Of a stretch of DNA of 64,000 bases, positions 20,901 through 31,620 are shown piece by piece. Below the pieces are notes generated by a model, which saw only the letters and a list, made by a program, of their open reading frames with translations, did no database searches and was not told the origin of the DNA. Each line of letters starts with the position of its first letter. Position 1 is the stretch's first letter. Both the position numbers and the translations under genes were made by a program. The stretch is from Thecaphora thlaspeos. Its lineage: Eukaryota > Basidiomycota > Ustilaginomycetes > Urocystidales > Glomosporiaceae. The stretch is from the NCBI GenBank assembly GCA_900291925.1, contig UWYS01000021.1, positions 124,001 to 188,000 of the forward strand, written 5' to 3'.

Positions 20901-22624
20901 AAGACCTCGACCAGCTGATTGACGACCTCCTTGCCCGGCAGCGCCTCGATGACCACCTGGAGCACCGCCTCGCGCTCTGTCCGCTCGGTGACAGCAAACG
21001 TCCGCCCTTCGTCCTTTGCCCGCTTCAGATCCTCGCGCAGCTTGGTATCGCCAGCGGCAAAAGCCCAGCCCAGACCCCAGCCCAGCAGGCTCTCCGGCCC
21101 ACTCTTGGGACGGAGGAGGCCTTCATTGTTGCACGAAGACATGCACGCCTTCTTGAAAAGCTGGCTCTCGCGGCCGGTGACATCGGCGCAGACATTCGCA
21201 GGCATATCGGAGGCAGGGCCACCGTCGCTGTTGCGCGTCTCAGAAGTGTTTGGGCCGCAGGCACACTGCGGGTTGCCGATGCCAGGCGCGTTCGCGCCGG
21301 GGGCGTGAGCCTGACCCTGACCCTCTGGCCGCGGCGGACCGAATGCGGTCGCGTTGAGCGGCGACAGCGTCGTCAGGCTGGAAGAAGACGGACCGGCGGC
21401 GGCGGCGGCGATCGATGCATCGCAAGGATCGGCCGCAGAGGCGTTGGCGAAGCCGGGCCAGGCGGAGGCGGTCTTGGCAGCGTCGCGGGCGACCGGACAC
21501 CCTTCATTGACCTCTGCCATAAAGTCGTGCTGCCGGTCCTGGAGCAGGCATCGCTCGAAGCCGACACGAACCTCCTCGCAGTCCTGCTGGCACTGGTCGG
21601 CAGCGGCAGCAGCAGCGGCGGCGGCGGCGGCGGTCTTGGGGCGCGGACCGCCGCGCGGCGGCTGCTTTCCGCTGCCGGCCATGGCTAGCGACTCGAGCAC
21701 GACGACGGCCTCCTCGGTGTCGCAATCGAGCTCCTTGCGCGACATACTGTCGACGTCGCGGATCGACTCGAAGTACCGCGAGGAGAATACGTTCTGCGAG
21801 TCATTCGGCGACGCGCGCTGCGCTTCGCTGCTGGGCATCGACGTCCAGTCGGGCTCCTCTTCGCTGTCGCTCTCAGTGCGCTGCTGGCTGGAGGGCGAGT
21901 GCGAGTGAGCGCCGAGGCTGGTGGACCGGGTAGTATCGGAGCGCGGCGCGCCGTCAAAGTGGTCGACGGGGCTGCTGCCGTTGGAGCCCCTGGGAAGCCT
22001 AGAGGCGAACGACGTCGGCTGCGATGCGGGCGGCAGCGGCGATGTCATCGTCGTCGAGGAGGGCGGGGTCGAGTTGAGCGCAGCAAGGGTGAGGTTTGAC
22101 ATGGATGCGGGCGACATCTGGCCGAGGACGGACTCGAGCAGGGCGAGCCTCGCCTTGATCGCATCAACCTCTGCGGGCGGAGGGCTGGCAGACGAGTAGA
22201 GGCTGCTGTTGGTCGAAAGGGCAGCGCTGAACTGGTCGTAGGCGAGCATGCCGGGCGACAGCGGACCGTGGGGATGGCGGCCGCTGCTGCGATTCTCGCT
22301 GGCGCGAGAGGCAAGATCTAGGGGAGACGAGGCGGACTGTGGATGTGCCGAAGACGCCGTCGTCGTCGTCGTCGGCTGCTGTGATACGGACTGCTGCTGC
22401 TGCTCTGCCCGGAGAGGCTTGGCGTGGTCGACCTTTGGCTTCTGCTCGATGCGGCATTTGGCCTGGTCGTCGCGCTTTACGCACTGCGAGCAGGGAACGT
22501 TGCGGTCGCACTTGATCTTTCGATCGCGGCAGACGGTGCAGGAGAGGGCCTGCCTGTTGCGCTTGCGAGGCGGCGGTCGCGAGCCGGGCTGGCCCGATGT
22601 GCTGGTCTCGAAGCTGCCGTCCAT
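17975..22624 (-). CDS. Zn2Cys6 fungal transcription factor
   Basis: Intronless, 1,549 aa. The zinc cluster is at the N-terminus: C29, C32, C39, C45, C48 and C57 (CX2CX6CX5CX2CX8C) preceded by a basic PPPRKRNRQALSC stretch. This fold binds two zinc ions and CGG-type DNA half sites. A fungal-specific regulatory (middle homology) domain occupies roughly residues 550-950: the segments around YLCGHIVHIPCLRREIEAFY, WLAMLLSVLALGLQFYP and AKRVWWALVMKDWIMA are typical. Between the two is a Ser/Pro-rich region with a poly-Ala tract near residue 335. The C-terminal 450 residues are Ser/Gln/Ala-rich with acidic patches, as in activation domains. Many relatives regulate catabolic or stress genes, but nothing here identifies the target. 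It is a single uninterrupted frame, whereas most genes here are spliced. Confidence 0.92.
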   Translation of the reverse strand: MDGSFETSTSGQPGSRPPPRKRNRQALSCTVCRDRKIKCDRNVPCSQCVKRDDQAKCRIEQKPKVDHAKPLRAEQQQQSVSQQPTTTTTASSAHPQSASSPLDLASRASENRSSGRHPHGPLSPGMLAYDQFSAALSTNSSLYSSASPPPAEVDAIKARLALLESVLGQMSPASMSNLTLAALNSTPPSSTTMTSPLPPASQPTSFASRLPRGSNGSSPVDHFDGAPRSDTTRSTSLGAHSHSPSSQQRTESDSEEEPDWTSMPSSEAQRASPNDSQNVFSSRYFESIRDVDSMSRKELDCDTEEAVVVLESLAMAGSGKQPPRGGPRPKTAAAAAAAAAAADQCQQDCEEVRVGFERCLLQDRQHDFMAEVNEGCPVARDAAKTASAWPGFANASAADPCDASIAAAAAGPSSSSLTTLSPLNATAFGPPRPEGQGQAHAPGANAPGIGNPQCACGPNTSETRNSDGGPASDMPANVCADVTGRESQLFKKACMSSCNNEGLLRPKSGPESLLGWGLGWAFAAGDTKLREDLKRAKDEGRTFAVTERTEREAVLQVVIEALPGKEVVNQLVEVFESRVRYLCGHIVHIPCLRREIEAFYALESTEKRARVVNHVDAGWLAMLLSVLALGLQFYPCHPKKGWVSASHLFDGGKTVLLWHSASKACLTLAGYLHSTSISVLQSILLNMMLVSGSWIGGMAGTNETDQIAAQASLVRVAISNAQEMGLHRLGDLDKQGTPQDPPSKVIRREIAKRVWWALVMKDWIMAASGCRKDYVIDRDRFNTPMPGNYNDDDLLVSPLPSPRPREEYTEMSYVLVNLEFGLACKEDFDIRNRREMLAATTGGDRRLTCVEARGLDQLYRSVLEKAPSFFCVGSEEAISGRITCVEVQRWLLQQGVFSKLLRIHRLTLSSRQESRTNCVLLARSILDMQKKIRSRCTVIDRLWANLMQSFSAAVVLALHLLHSRPQADHRLAVRSEIVEAINALKQIDNNSNANLKCIRVIEALLAEEERWQAGNAVLASNSCSNGRDATSASTTAKPTHLSQKRKWQNDPRAQGEDGDGSRNGGRRKNLLSLAQKVAAATMGGNETPRSADHQAAANETSSKRAATQEAVHAGKHGDHFATMPYAPPSTLASAIGDVPALSLGTMMLPNSGSSPIPYFADSASGLDGFNFQFPVLPYTSQQQHLVYDFSSNPQSNGINSGGGVAVGNGATAAGVDPFRHVAAPVAAPNGVDFFLNNPHTPPDGQSFDLAAFLEQCENSPGSLSEGSTAPGNQRSFTHTSDTSGYDKSRSTSSDDVSPATSSPEQTVESKPERGSGPTASPAATAPFEPATNMDSFWNWLLTQGDGGAATTTITTAQPAATANTDTLSQAQPQLPDASASVNASSSAQTFKTGLTPYAVAMEDSLPFPSSSSAGNVMPSAAAAVAPTSSGHGGMMTSQPASASVAPALAPPTSSAVGYPLFQVGTPFNVESSSVSDPTQQPGTKASSAQSPSPSAGGLGNFGTPSAEVGLDSFLSAPLYDFTDYALAWTSSNPNAAINTAPGQGPISDP

Positions 22625-23702
22625 GGTAGGGCTGTGTGGGCCGCTGGATGGCCGGTCCGTATGGCGTGTTGGCGGGCGCGAATCGAAGTGTGTATGAGAG
22701 CGCGGAGGAAGAGGCGAGGTGGACGGGAGGAGACTTGGTTCGGGTCGTTGTCAGTGCCACGGGGAAGCTGGAATCGCAGCCAAAAGGCGTTGAGCGGACG
22801 GGTCACTGAAAGTGGGGCTGCTTTTTCTTTGTCCCAGCCAGCGCGGCCGAGTGGTATCGAATCGCCGTCGGCGAACGGAGGTGGGAGGGACAAGGTAGGA
22901 GGGACAAGGTGGGAGGTACTGAGGTGTGACCACAAAGAAAGGTGAAAGGCTGGAAGGTTGGCAGGATGGAGGGACGGAGGGAAGGAGGGCGCAAGCTGGT
23001 CGACAGAGAAAGAGATGCAGGCAGGCAACGAACGGTGTGCGCACTGTGCGAGAGTGAGCTGGCGAAAGATGCGCAGCCAAAAAGCAAGCGACGTTGCCCT
23101 GCCGCTTGCCACGCTGTGGGCCAGCGCCGGGGCCAGCGCCGGGGCCCGCACTCGGGACGCCAAGGCGAAGCGAAGCACGGGGTGAGAAAGAGACGTTTCC
23201 GGAGTTAAGGCCGAGCGCAAGCCTGCTGGTGTCTGGAAACTAGCTTACCTGAATCACGTCCAAGGGCGGAGCATGTAAAGGCGGATCCGAACGGCCAGAG
23301 GGACAGGGCTATGCCCCCCTCGCGCGCGCGCTCGACCACCTCGCCCATCCCTAGCCCCTGTCTCGCTTGCCACACCCAGACCCGTCACTACGACTTGCCC
23401 TGAGCGCTCCTCGCCTCTCGTTCTCTCCTCCTCCCGGACGAGATTGGACGAGAATGAGAAATGATCACGGCATGGCCTGCCCGCAGACGCGGATCTCGAC
23501 ATCTTCGACCAAAGGCGGGCGTCCTGTGTTGGCAGAGGGCTCGACAAGCAGAGCGACCATCGACGACGAATGTCTGTTTGGCATCAAAACGACGGCCAAC
23601 AAAGGGGAGGGCGAAGGGCGAAGGGCGAGGTGAGGGGAATGGGCCAGGCGCCACGGCGGCGTCGTCGTCGTCGTCGTCGAGTGAAGCGGGAATCGGACAC
23701 TC

Positions 23703-23736
23703 TCGGACTCGGACTCGGACTCGGACTCGGACTCGG
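23703..23736. repeat. CGGACT hexanucleotide repeat
   Basis: Five to six tandem CGGACT units in the divergent promoter region. Confidence 0.85.
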
Positions 23737-24198
23737 CTGGCAGTGGCCTGTTGGAGGCAGGCGTGCCTCTGGGCCAGGTGGTGTGAGGCAGGGCCCAAGC
23801 GCACGCTCGACGCACACCAGACCGCCTCCCTGCCATCACTCCGTCTCGGGTGTTGCTCTCACCCCCCCCCTCTCCTCCCCTCGACCACGACGACCATCTT
23901 TTCACCCCTTCCTCTTCACCTCTCGCCCGGCACTTTGATTCCCAATTCTTCATCCTGTCTCTTTGTCTCCGTCGCCCTCACGAACCTCGCGCCTTCTTCA
24001 CGCCGTCTCGCGCTCGCAACGTCACCCGCACCTAGGCAAGCCCTCCACGGCCAGGCGCTTCATCCTCACTCATTCCGCCCTTCAGCCTCGTTCTCGACAT
24101 CAAAAGCAGCGGCTCGCTCGCTCAAATTACACCGTGTGAACGTCTCGTCCCCCCCCCCCCCCCCCGCCGGTCCTCTTTCTCCTCAGCTGCATCCTCTC

Positions 24199-24236
24199 CT
24201 CCCGCCTCCCGCCTCCCGCCTCCCGCCTCCCGCCTC
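24199..24236. repeat. CCCGCCT heptanucleotide repeat
   Basis: About five tandem CCCGCCT units within the presumed 5' leader or core promoter of the MOB4-like gene, 33 nt downstream of a C homopolymer. Confidence 0.85.
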
Positions 24237-24289
24237 TCTCATCCCGTTCCCTCTCCGACAGCCCTGCCGCCTCGCACATACACACAGGT

Positions 24290-26031
24290 ATGAGCATTGC
24301 AGACAAAGCGCCGCCGTCCTCGGCGGTTGCAGCCGCCCCCGTCAACCCGGCCAAGGCGTTCCAGCACCGAATCAGAAAGGGTCAGAAGCTCGACGAGGTC
24401 CGCCAGGCAGAGGAAGCCCAGGCCGCTGCATCGGCATCAGCACCGTCGCCTCCCTCTGCCTCTTCCTCTACGCCCAACAAGGCATCGTCTGCGTCGTCTT
24501 CATCGTCTTCGTCCAAGTCGGCGTTGGCGGCCATCGACAGCCCCTTTCAGCTGCAGGAGTACCTGGCCCTCTTGGTCCGCAGGGATCCGCACAATGTCGA
24601 AAGGATCGTGGCGCTTCCGCCAGACGCCGAGCTTGACCACCCGGTCTCCGGCTTCGCCTCGCCGCGCCACAAGACGCAGTCCTCTGCCTTCTCCCCCGCC
24701 GACGATGACGCTGCGCTGCAGCCGATCGACCCGGACGTTTGGGTCTACGAGCAGCTCCGCCGCCTGGTCCTCGACCTCTCGACTCCCTGGATCACTGCGC
24801 TGCAGCAGGAGTGCGACAAGCACTCGCGGCCCCATACCTGCGCCGCCATGAACGCCGGCGACTGGATGTTCCTCTGCGCCTCGCACGGCGAGGAGAAGCA
24901 GTGCTGCGCCATCGACTACATGACGCACACCCTCGACGGCGCCACGTCGCTCCTCAACTCGGCCAGGCACTTTCCCAGCCGGACCTACGTCCCCAGCACC
25001 AGTCTCCGCCACTTTGGCGCAATCACGCGCCGGCTGAGCAGGATCTTTGTCCACGCCTGGTGCTACCACCGCGACACCTTCGAGGCCTGCGAGGTGAGTC
25101 CTATCGGTAGGCACTGCGCTGAGCCGACTCAGACCAAAGCGAGGCACCGAGCTGCCGTCTGACCGGTGCGCTGACTCGATCCATCCCATCCATCCCACAC
25201 GTACCGCTCTTCCGCCACCACCAGGCAGAGACGTCGCTTTACTCGCGCTTCTACCAGCTGGTCGAGACGTACGACCTCTCTTCGACCGAGACTCTCCCGC
25301 CACGCACCGCGGCCGCCGGCTCCTCGAGAAAGGGCGCCTCGGCTCCGCGCCCGCTTGACGACGAGGCCGAGGACGACAGCGTCGTCTCGCACCGCTCGCT
25401 GCCGCCCAGCCCGACGAAATTGACAACCGCCAACGGCTATGGCCGGAGAAGCGTGCGATCGCCCACAGTCTTGCGCAAGGCCAAGAGCCCACGCAGCCTG
25501 GCCCACCTTAAGGCGCTGGGAGCCGTCCCGTCTACGCCCGCACCGCCGATTATCTCGCACCACGATGACGGCAACGATCTCGGAATCATCCATCCGCCCG
25601 CTCCCAGCCCAAGACCCACGGCCATCCTGCAGAGGTTAGAGCGGGACGATGACGAGCAGCAGCAGCAGCATCCTCCGCCTTCCTGGTCCACCCTCGCCGA
25701 TGCAGACGCGGGCGCGGACTCGGACGGGGAAGGCCAAGGACGCGAGGGGAGTGCGGATCTGCACAGGAGCGACTCGGCCGCCAGCACCAAGACTGCCGTC
25801 TTCGTCGGGGATGCGGAGGCGGCTGGGGAGGAGGGGGAGGTCAAGGCCGCAGCAGCGACCGACGACGACGCTCCGGTCGCGGCTAGCAATGAAAGGGACG
25901 ACAAGGCGGTCCTCGAAGTCGCCGACGCGGCGACGACAGAATCATTGGCGGCCGAGATGGATGGTGACGAAGCTGCTGCCGTCACAGCTGCGCCGGTCGA
26001 CGCTGCCACCGTCCAAAAAGGAAGCGACTGA
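24290..26031 (+). CDS. MOB4/phocein-like protein with long C-terminal extension
   Basis: Two exons, 24290-25093 and 25225-26031 (536 aa), spliced in phase 0 at GTGAGT...CACCAG. The Mob1/phocein domain covers about residues 145-310. MNAGDWMFLCASHGEEKQCC, AIDYMTHTLDGATSLLNS, ITRRLSRIFVHAWCYHRDTF and SLYSRFYQLVETYDL closely follow MOB4 (WIFLCAAH, AIDYTRHTLDGA, RIFSHAYFHHRQIF). Two cysteines (LQQEC, HTC) and the histidines of FVHAWCYH are the expected zinc ligands, but the Cys spacing is C-X8-C where MOB4 usually has C-X4-C. MOB4 is a core subunit of the STRIPAK phosphatase-kinase complex. The last 220 residues, and the first 80, are low complexity (Ser/Ala/Asp/Pro), making it twice the usual 220-residue size. 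STRIPAK membership is inferred from family. Confidence 0.85.
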
Positions 26032-28203
26032 GCTCCGCCGACGATGTTCCGCCAGCGACGAGTCTGTCCACCCTATCCCGCTGGTCGTTCGATTTCACAG
26101 CGCCGAGGAAGGACGTCTCACCTTTCTCCCTCCCACCGGTTCGCGTCGCGGCAGGGGGATATTCCTCCCATCCCGTTCGCTTTCACCTTTCAGTCCAGGG
26201 TTTCAACCATCCAAGCGATGGCAGGTTTACTTAGCTCGTCTCGTTTCCTCCGCTTCTTTTTCTATACCGCTTGCTCTTTTGGCTCGATGATGACTTCTTT
26301 TAGGCTACCGACTGATGTAACGACCCCGTGACGACCCCTCATATCGCCTCGATCTCGGACTAACGACGTTTCCTTCAAACTACCCCGAAGGACAAGAAGA
26401 CGAGACGAGACGAGGCAAAGTTTTTCTTTTCGCCCCCTTGGGTTCGAGAACCTGAAGCAACGTCAGGTCGGTCAGGAGGACGTGTATGTACAGTATTGTA
26501 CGAGGACCGACCTGCTGTGCAACATTGTCGTTGCGGGGAACAGCTACTGTAGAACATGGCGGGGAAAAAGACGCCCGGTCGCTAGGCTACGGTCTCTTCC
26601 AAACGATCGTCGCTTCGATGTCCTGCCTGTTTGTCGCCTGCGTGCCGTGGTGTGGCGTGGGGTCGAGAGCGCCTCTTCAGAAGCGAAGAGGGGGGGGGGG
26701 GGGGGAAAGACGGGGGAGGAACGAGACTCGTCATGACCGTCCGACCCGATCCTTGCCTCGCGACTGCCTGCCATTCCCCGCTCCTGCGCCAGAGACGACC
26801 TTCGCCGCTCATGACATGCTTGGTCGTCGTTATCCCTTGTCCCTCTTCGACACTTCTACGAAGCGGACGGGTCGAATCTTTCCACCTTGCTTTGTCCTTG
26901 TCGTCGCTGCGGTCGCCGTCGTTGGGCATCGTACGATGGACGGGAAAGGGTACATAGGGACGTGTCTTTGGTGCGATGCGCGTTGACGCTGGGCGACGGC
27001 CGTTTCGCGCCCCTTGATCCCGACCGGCTGCACTCGTGACATGATGCAGGACAAGGCGATGCGACCACCAAAGAGACCCCGTGGCGCCGGCTTTTCGTGA
27101 ACCATGACGGCAACGACGACGCCATTGGCCGCTCAGCACCTCACCCCGCCGTCGCATCGCCACGTCGGTACTGTAACATATTATTGCACCCTCCAGAGCA
27201 AGTTCCAGGGCATCGTCGGCGCATGACATGGCATGCTCAGCCCCTCCCCCTTTCTCGCTCTCGAGACCTGCTGCTGCCCTGCTTTGTCGTCGATGCCTTC
27301 CGAGCCCCCCCCCCCCCCAGCCTGCCTCATGACCGCGCGTCTGATGGTCGAACTCCATCTTTGTTGCTCTGTTTGTTCCTTAGCCTGACGCTCCACCCTC
27401 GGGCCCCTGCCTCCCGCCATATGCTAGCCTACCTTTCTGAAGCCTCAAGGCCGCTCTTTGCTGCCTCTGGGAAGTCTGCTGTGCCTCGAGGTTGAGGCGG
27501 CGCGGGACCAAACGATGAAGGCTGAGGGCGCCGGTGCGTAGGGCTAAGCTGTTGTTTCGGCTTCGTCCGCGTCGGTTGCGGGCTGTGTAGGGCCTCCGAG
27601 GTGACGCTGGCGGCCCTTTGCCTGGAGCGGCAGAATCCGAGAGGTCGAGGCAAAGTGGAGTTCTGGAGCGAGCGCAACGACCAACAACACCTCTCTCGCC
27701 CGCCGCATTCCCGCGTCTGGCCAGCAGCGCCCGGGTCGATCCGGCTCGCCTCCGGCACGCCTCCGGCCTCCCTTTACCCTCGTCCTGACCAGGCCTGCCC
27801 AGCCCAGCGCAGCCCATACCAGCGAGAGCAACAGATGCGCTAGAGGTCGCCTCCCGGCACCTCCTTCCCCGTAATCGAGCAAGGCCACCACAGCAGGAGC
27901 GAGGGCGGAGCCGTGCCACGCTGCGTCCGAGGGCAATCGCAAGGCCTGGCTTCTTGGGAGATATATATAAGCCTTGAGCCTGCTCGCTCCCGCCCACCAT
28001 CGCCCTCCCTTGCTCAATCGAGTATCGTTCTTTCTTCAGTCCTCTCCTCCATCTTCCCGCACCCTCTTCCCCCACTCGTTGTCGTCGTCTTTCCAGACGT
28101 CAACATTTGGATGGTCGCAGCCTAGAGCAGACATCCTCCCCCTCCTAAACCACCATCACCACCTTCTCGACTACATAGACGGCGTTGCCCTTCGTACCTC
28201 GCA
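26032..28203. other. Gene-free stretch, 2.2 kb
   Basis: The longest non-coding interval in the window. It holds the 3' flank of the MOB4-like gene, a GTACAG-type repeat at 26486-26501, a G-run at about 26691-26706, a C-run near 27306-27319, and the promoter of glutamate dehydrogenase with a clear TATA box. Open frames on both strands are short, overlapping and rich in Arg/Ser/Pro. I see no gene. Confidence 0.55.
27961..27970 (+). promoter_or_regulatory. TATA box of NAD-glutamate dehydrogenase gene
   Basis: ATATATATAA, the strongest TATA element in the window, about 235 bp upstream of the dehydrogenase ATG, followed by a pyrimidine-rich leader. It fits a highly or conditionally expressed nitrogen-metabolism gene. 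Confidence 0.65.
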
Positions 28204-31200
28204 ATGGCTCCCTCCGCAGTCGACCAGCAAACAACCAAGATGTCGTCAAATGGCCCTCTCGACAGCCTCGCAAACGTCAAGCAGTCGCTCCTCGGCGTCG
28301 CCGGCGCCCCGCACAGGAGTGGCTCCCACACACCCGTAGACCACATTCTCTCAAACAATGTGTGAGTAGCCGTCCGCCCTTCGCACGTCCATACAAGAGT
28401 GCCTCGCATGTAGGCAACAGACTGATCTGACCACCTCTGTCTCGCTCTTTCTCCTCCCAACTCCCACAGCGGCTACACGGATACCGTCTTTGACGGCAAG
28501 GCAGAGCAGGCCTCGCAGGTCAAGGCGCAGCTCTCCGACAAGGGTTTCATCCCGCCCAACCTCGTCGACGCCGAGGTCGACTGGTTCTACCAGTGAGTAT
28601 CCCGCAGCCCGAGCGGCCAGCCATCTTTCGACCTCTCGCAATGACCCGCGAGCCAGTCAGCCAGCGGGGGAAAAGCAGGGCGATTAAAGAGCTGACGAGC
28701 TCATCTTCGCGTGCCAATCTCCTCTTTACCGCCTCCCCCTAGGAACCTCGGCATCGCGGACACCTACTTTGCCCTAGAGAATGTGGAGACGATCGCCGAC
28801 CACATCCTTGCCCTCTTTGGCGCCAAGATCATGGCTTACACCAAGCACTCGAACAGCCTCGAAATCGACCTGGAGAAGGAGTCGGACAACGGCGCCGTCT
28901 TCATCCACTCGAGCCAGGCCGGCAAGAGCCAGGTGGCCGGCCCGCAGTGGGAGAAGCGCATCGACTCAAACTACCTAGACAAGTCGTCGGTCGATAAGGC
29001 CTACCGCCTCGAGACGTACCGTTCCGCCGGCTCCGTCTCGGCCCAGTCCAAGCAGCAGCTCCGATGCTACTTCCTGGCCAAGTGCAACTTTGTCGAGCCC
29101 AAGCCCGCCCCCGGCACCGCAGGGTACGGTCAGATCCGCGCCGTCTCGGACAAGACGTTCCTCACAAAGGCGAGTGACAAGACGCTCGAAATCTACCAGG
29201 CCATCATGGACGAGGTGCTGCGCAGGCAGGGCCCCGTGATCGAGATGTTTGAGGTCGAGGGGAGCCGCGAGCGCCGCATCGTCATCGGCTACCGCATGGG
29301 GACCACCAACAGCTTCTTTAGCGTCCTCTCGGATCTCTACCACTTCTACGGCCTCTTCTCGTCGCGCAAGTACGTCGAGCAGTTCAGCAACAACGTCTCC
29401 ATCATCTCGATCTATCTCAACCCCTTGCCTGCTTTGAGCAGCCCGCCGATCGAGCACTCGATCCACCAGGTCATGAAGGAGGCCTCGCTCATCTACGTGC
29501 TCCCCGACAACCCCTTCTTCCAGCCGACGCTCGCCGAAAACACGCACGCGGTTCAGGAGGCGACCTACGCCTACGTCGGCTGGCTGTTCGCCCAGCACTT
29601 CTGCAACCGGCTGGGTCAGGCCTACCAGGCGCTCCGCAACGTGCTCGACGAGAACGACTCGCAGCAGGCGGCCATCCTCAACGAGATCAAGCTGCGCTTC
29701 CGCGAGGAGACGTTCACCCGCCAGTCGATTCAGGAGGTCATCGAGACGCATCCGACGCTGATCCGCCTCCTCTACGTCCACTTTGCCAACACGCACTACC
29801 CGGGCGGCGCAGAGGACCAGGACCTGGTCCCCACGCTCTCCTACCAGCGCCTCGTCAAGGAGGAGGTGCTCGACGACAAGCAGATGTACGACCGCATCCG
29901 CAAGGCCGCCAACAACAGCCACGAGCGCCAGGTGCTCGAGGCGTTCCTCTTCTTCAACAAGAGCGTGCTCAAGACCAACTTCTACACGCCGACCAAGGTC
30001 GCGCTCAGCTTCCGGCTCGACCCGAACTTCCTCCCCGAGGTAGAGTACCCGGTCCGACCGTACGGCATCATCTTTGTCGTCGGTGCCGAGTTCCGCGGCT
30101 TCCACGTCCGCTTCCGCGACGTCGCCCGCGGTGGCATCCGCATCGTCCGCAGCAAGAACCGCGAGAACTACAGCATCAACCAGCGCACGCTCTTCGACGA
30201 AAACTACGCGCTGGCGAGCACGCAGCAGCTCAAGAACAAGGAGATCCCCGAGGGCGGCGCCAAGGGCACCATCCTCCCGACGCTCGACGCCAACCCGAAG
30301 CTGGCCTTTGAGAAGTACGTCGACGCCATCATCGACCTGCTGATCAAGGGCGAGACGCCCAGAGTCAAGGAGCCGATCGTCGATCTCCTCGGCAAGGAGG
30401 AGATCCTCTTCCTCGGACCGGACGAGGGCACGGCCGATCTGATGGACTTTGCCGCCCTGCACGCCCGCTCGCGCGGCGCGCCGTGGTGGAAGTCGTTCAC
30501 CACCGGCAAGACGGCCAGCTCGCTTGGAGGCGTCCCGCACGACGTCTGGGGCATGACGTCGCTCTCGGTGCGCCAGTACATTATCGGCATCTACCGCACG
30601 CTCGGACTCGAGGAGGCCGAGGTGACCAAGGTGCAGACGGGCGGGCCGGACGGAGACCTCGGCTCGAACGAGATCCTCCTCTCGACGGACAAGACGGTCG
30701 CCATCATTGACGGCTCCGGCGTCATCTACGATCCCAAGGGCCTCGACCGCCCCGAGCTCGTCCGCCTTGCCAAGGCGCGCAAGATGATCTCGGAGTTCGA
30801 CGCGTCCAAGCTGTCGTCGCAGGGTTACCGCGTGCTGGTCGAGCAGAACGACGTCAAGCTGCCCAGCGGCGAGGTGATCCCGGACGGCGTCGCGTTCCGC
30901 AACAAGGCCCACCTCCGCTTCAGCGCCGATCTCTTTGTCCCCTGCGGAGGAAGGCCCGAGGCGATCAACATCTCCAACGTCGGCCAGCTGTTCGACGCCG
31001 AGGGCAAGCCTCACTTCAAGTACATTGTCGAGGGCGCCAACCTGTTTATCACGAGGCAGGCTCGCCTCGAGCTCGAGAAGCGCGGCGTCGTGCTCTACCC
31101 GGACGCAAGCGCCAACAAGGGCGGCGTGACGTCGTCGTCGCTCGAGGTGCTATGCGGCCTCAGCCTGACGGACGAGGAGTACGTCGACAGCATGCTCTTC

Positions 31201-31620
31201 AAGAACGGCAAGCCGACAAACTTTTACCTGAGCTACGTGCGCGACATCCAGACGATTATTTCGAAGAACGCCGCAGCCGAGTTTGAGGCCATCTGGCGCG
31301 AGCACCAGGAGACGGGCAAGCCGCGCTCCCAGATCTCGACGGAGCTCTCGACGACGCTCAACAAGCTCTCCGAGGAGCTCGAGGCGACGGATCTCTTCTC
31401 GAACCCGGAGCTGCGCAAGGCCGTCATGACGCACATGTTCCCGCAGACGCTCGTCAAGAAGGTCGGTCTCGAGACGCTCATCGAGCGGATCCCCGAGGCA
31501 TACGCGCGCAGCGCCTTTGCGGCCAAGGTGGCGGCCAGCTTCGTTTATGCGCGCGGCACCAACGCCAGCCACGTCGATTTCTACAAGCACATCTCGAGCC
31601 TGCTCACCAGCTCGCAGTAG
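28204..31620 (+). CDS. GDH2: NAD-specific glutamate dehydrogenase
   Basis: Three exons, 28204-28361, 28470-28592 and 28743-31620 (1,052 aa), all with GTGAGT donors and consistent phase. The size matches the large fungal NAD-GDH (yeast Gdh2 is about 1,090 aa) rather than the 450-residue NADP enzyme. The catalytic region lies in the second half: GGIRIVRSKNRENYSIN, then PEGGAKGTILP near residue 597 with the substrate lysine, DEGTADLMD, a nucleotide-binding segment around TGGPDGDLGSNEIL and IDGSGVIYDPKG, and late FVPCGGRPEAIN and VEGANLFITRQAR. The enzyme oxidatively deaminates glutamate to 2-oxoglutarate and ammonia with NAD+, letting the fungus use glutamate as carbon and nitrogen source. The N-terminal half is the regulatory region typical of this class. 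A TATA box lies upstream. Confidence 0.96.

Larger units (their letters stand above)
22625..24289. other. Divergent promoter region, 1.7 kb
   Basis: Between the Zn2Cys6 factor and the MOB4-like gene. It holds a CGGACT hexamer repeat at about 23703-23736, a C-run at about 24149-24165 and a CCCGCCT heptamer repeat at about 24199-24236 just upstream of the MOB4-like start. The many overlapping frames follow these repeats and do not look coding. Confidence 0.6.

Noticed and set aside
28975..31014. Minus-strand open frame of 679 codons
   Set aside because: Lies fully antisense to glutamate dehydrogenase; GC-rich third positions of the real gene keep the opposite frame open.
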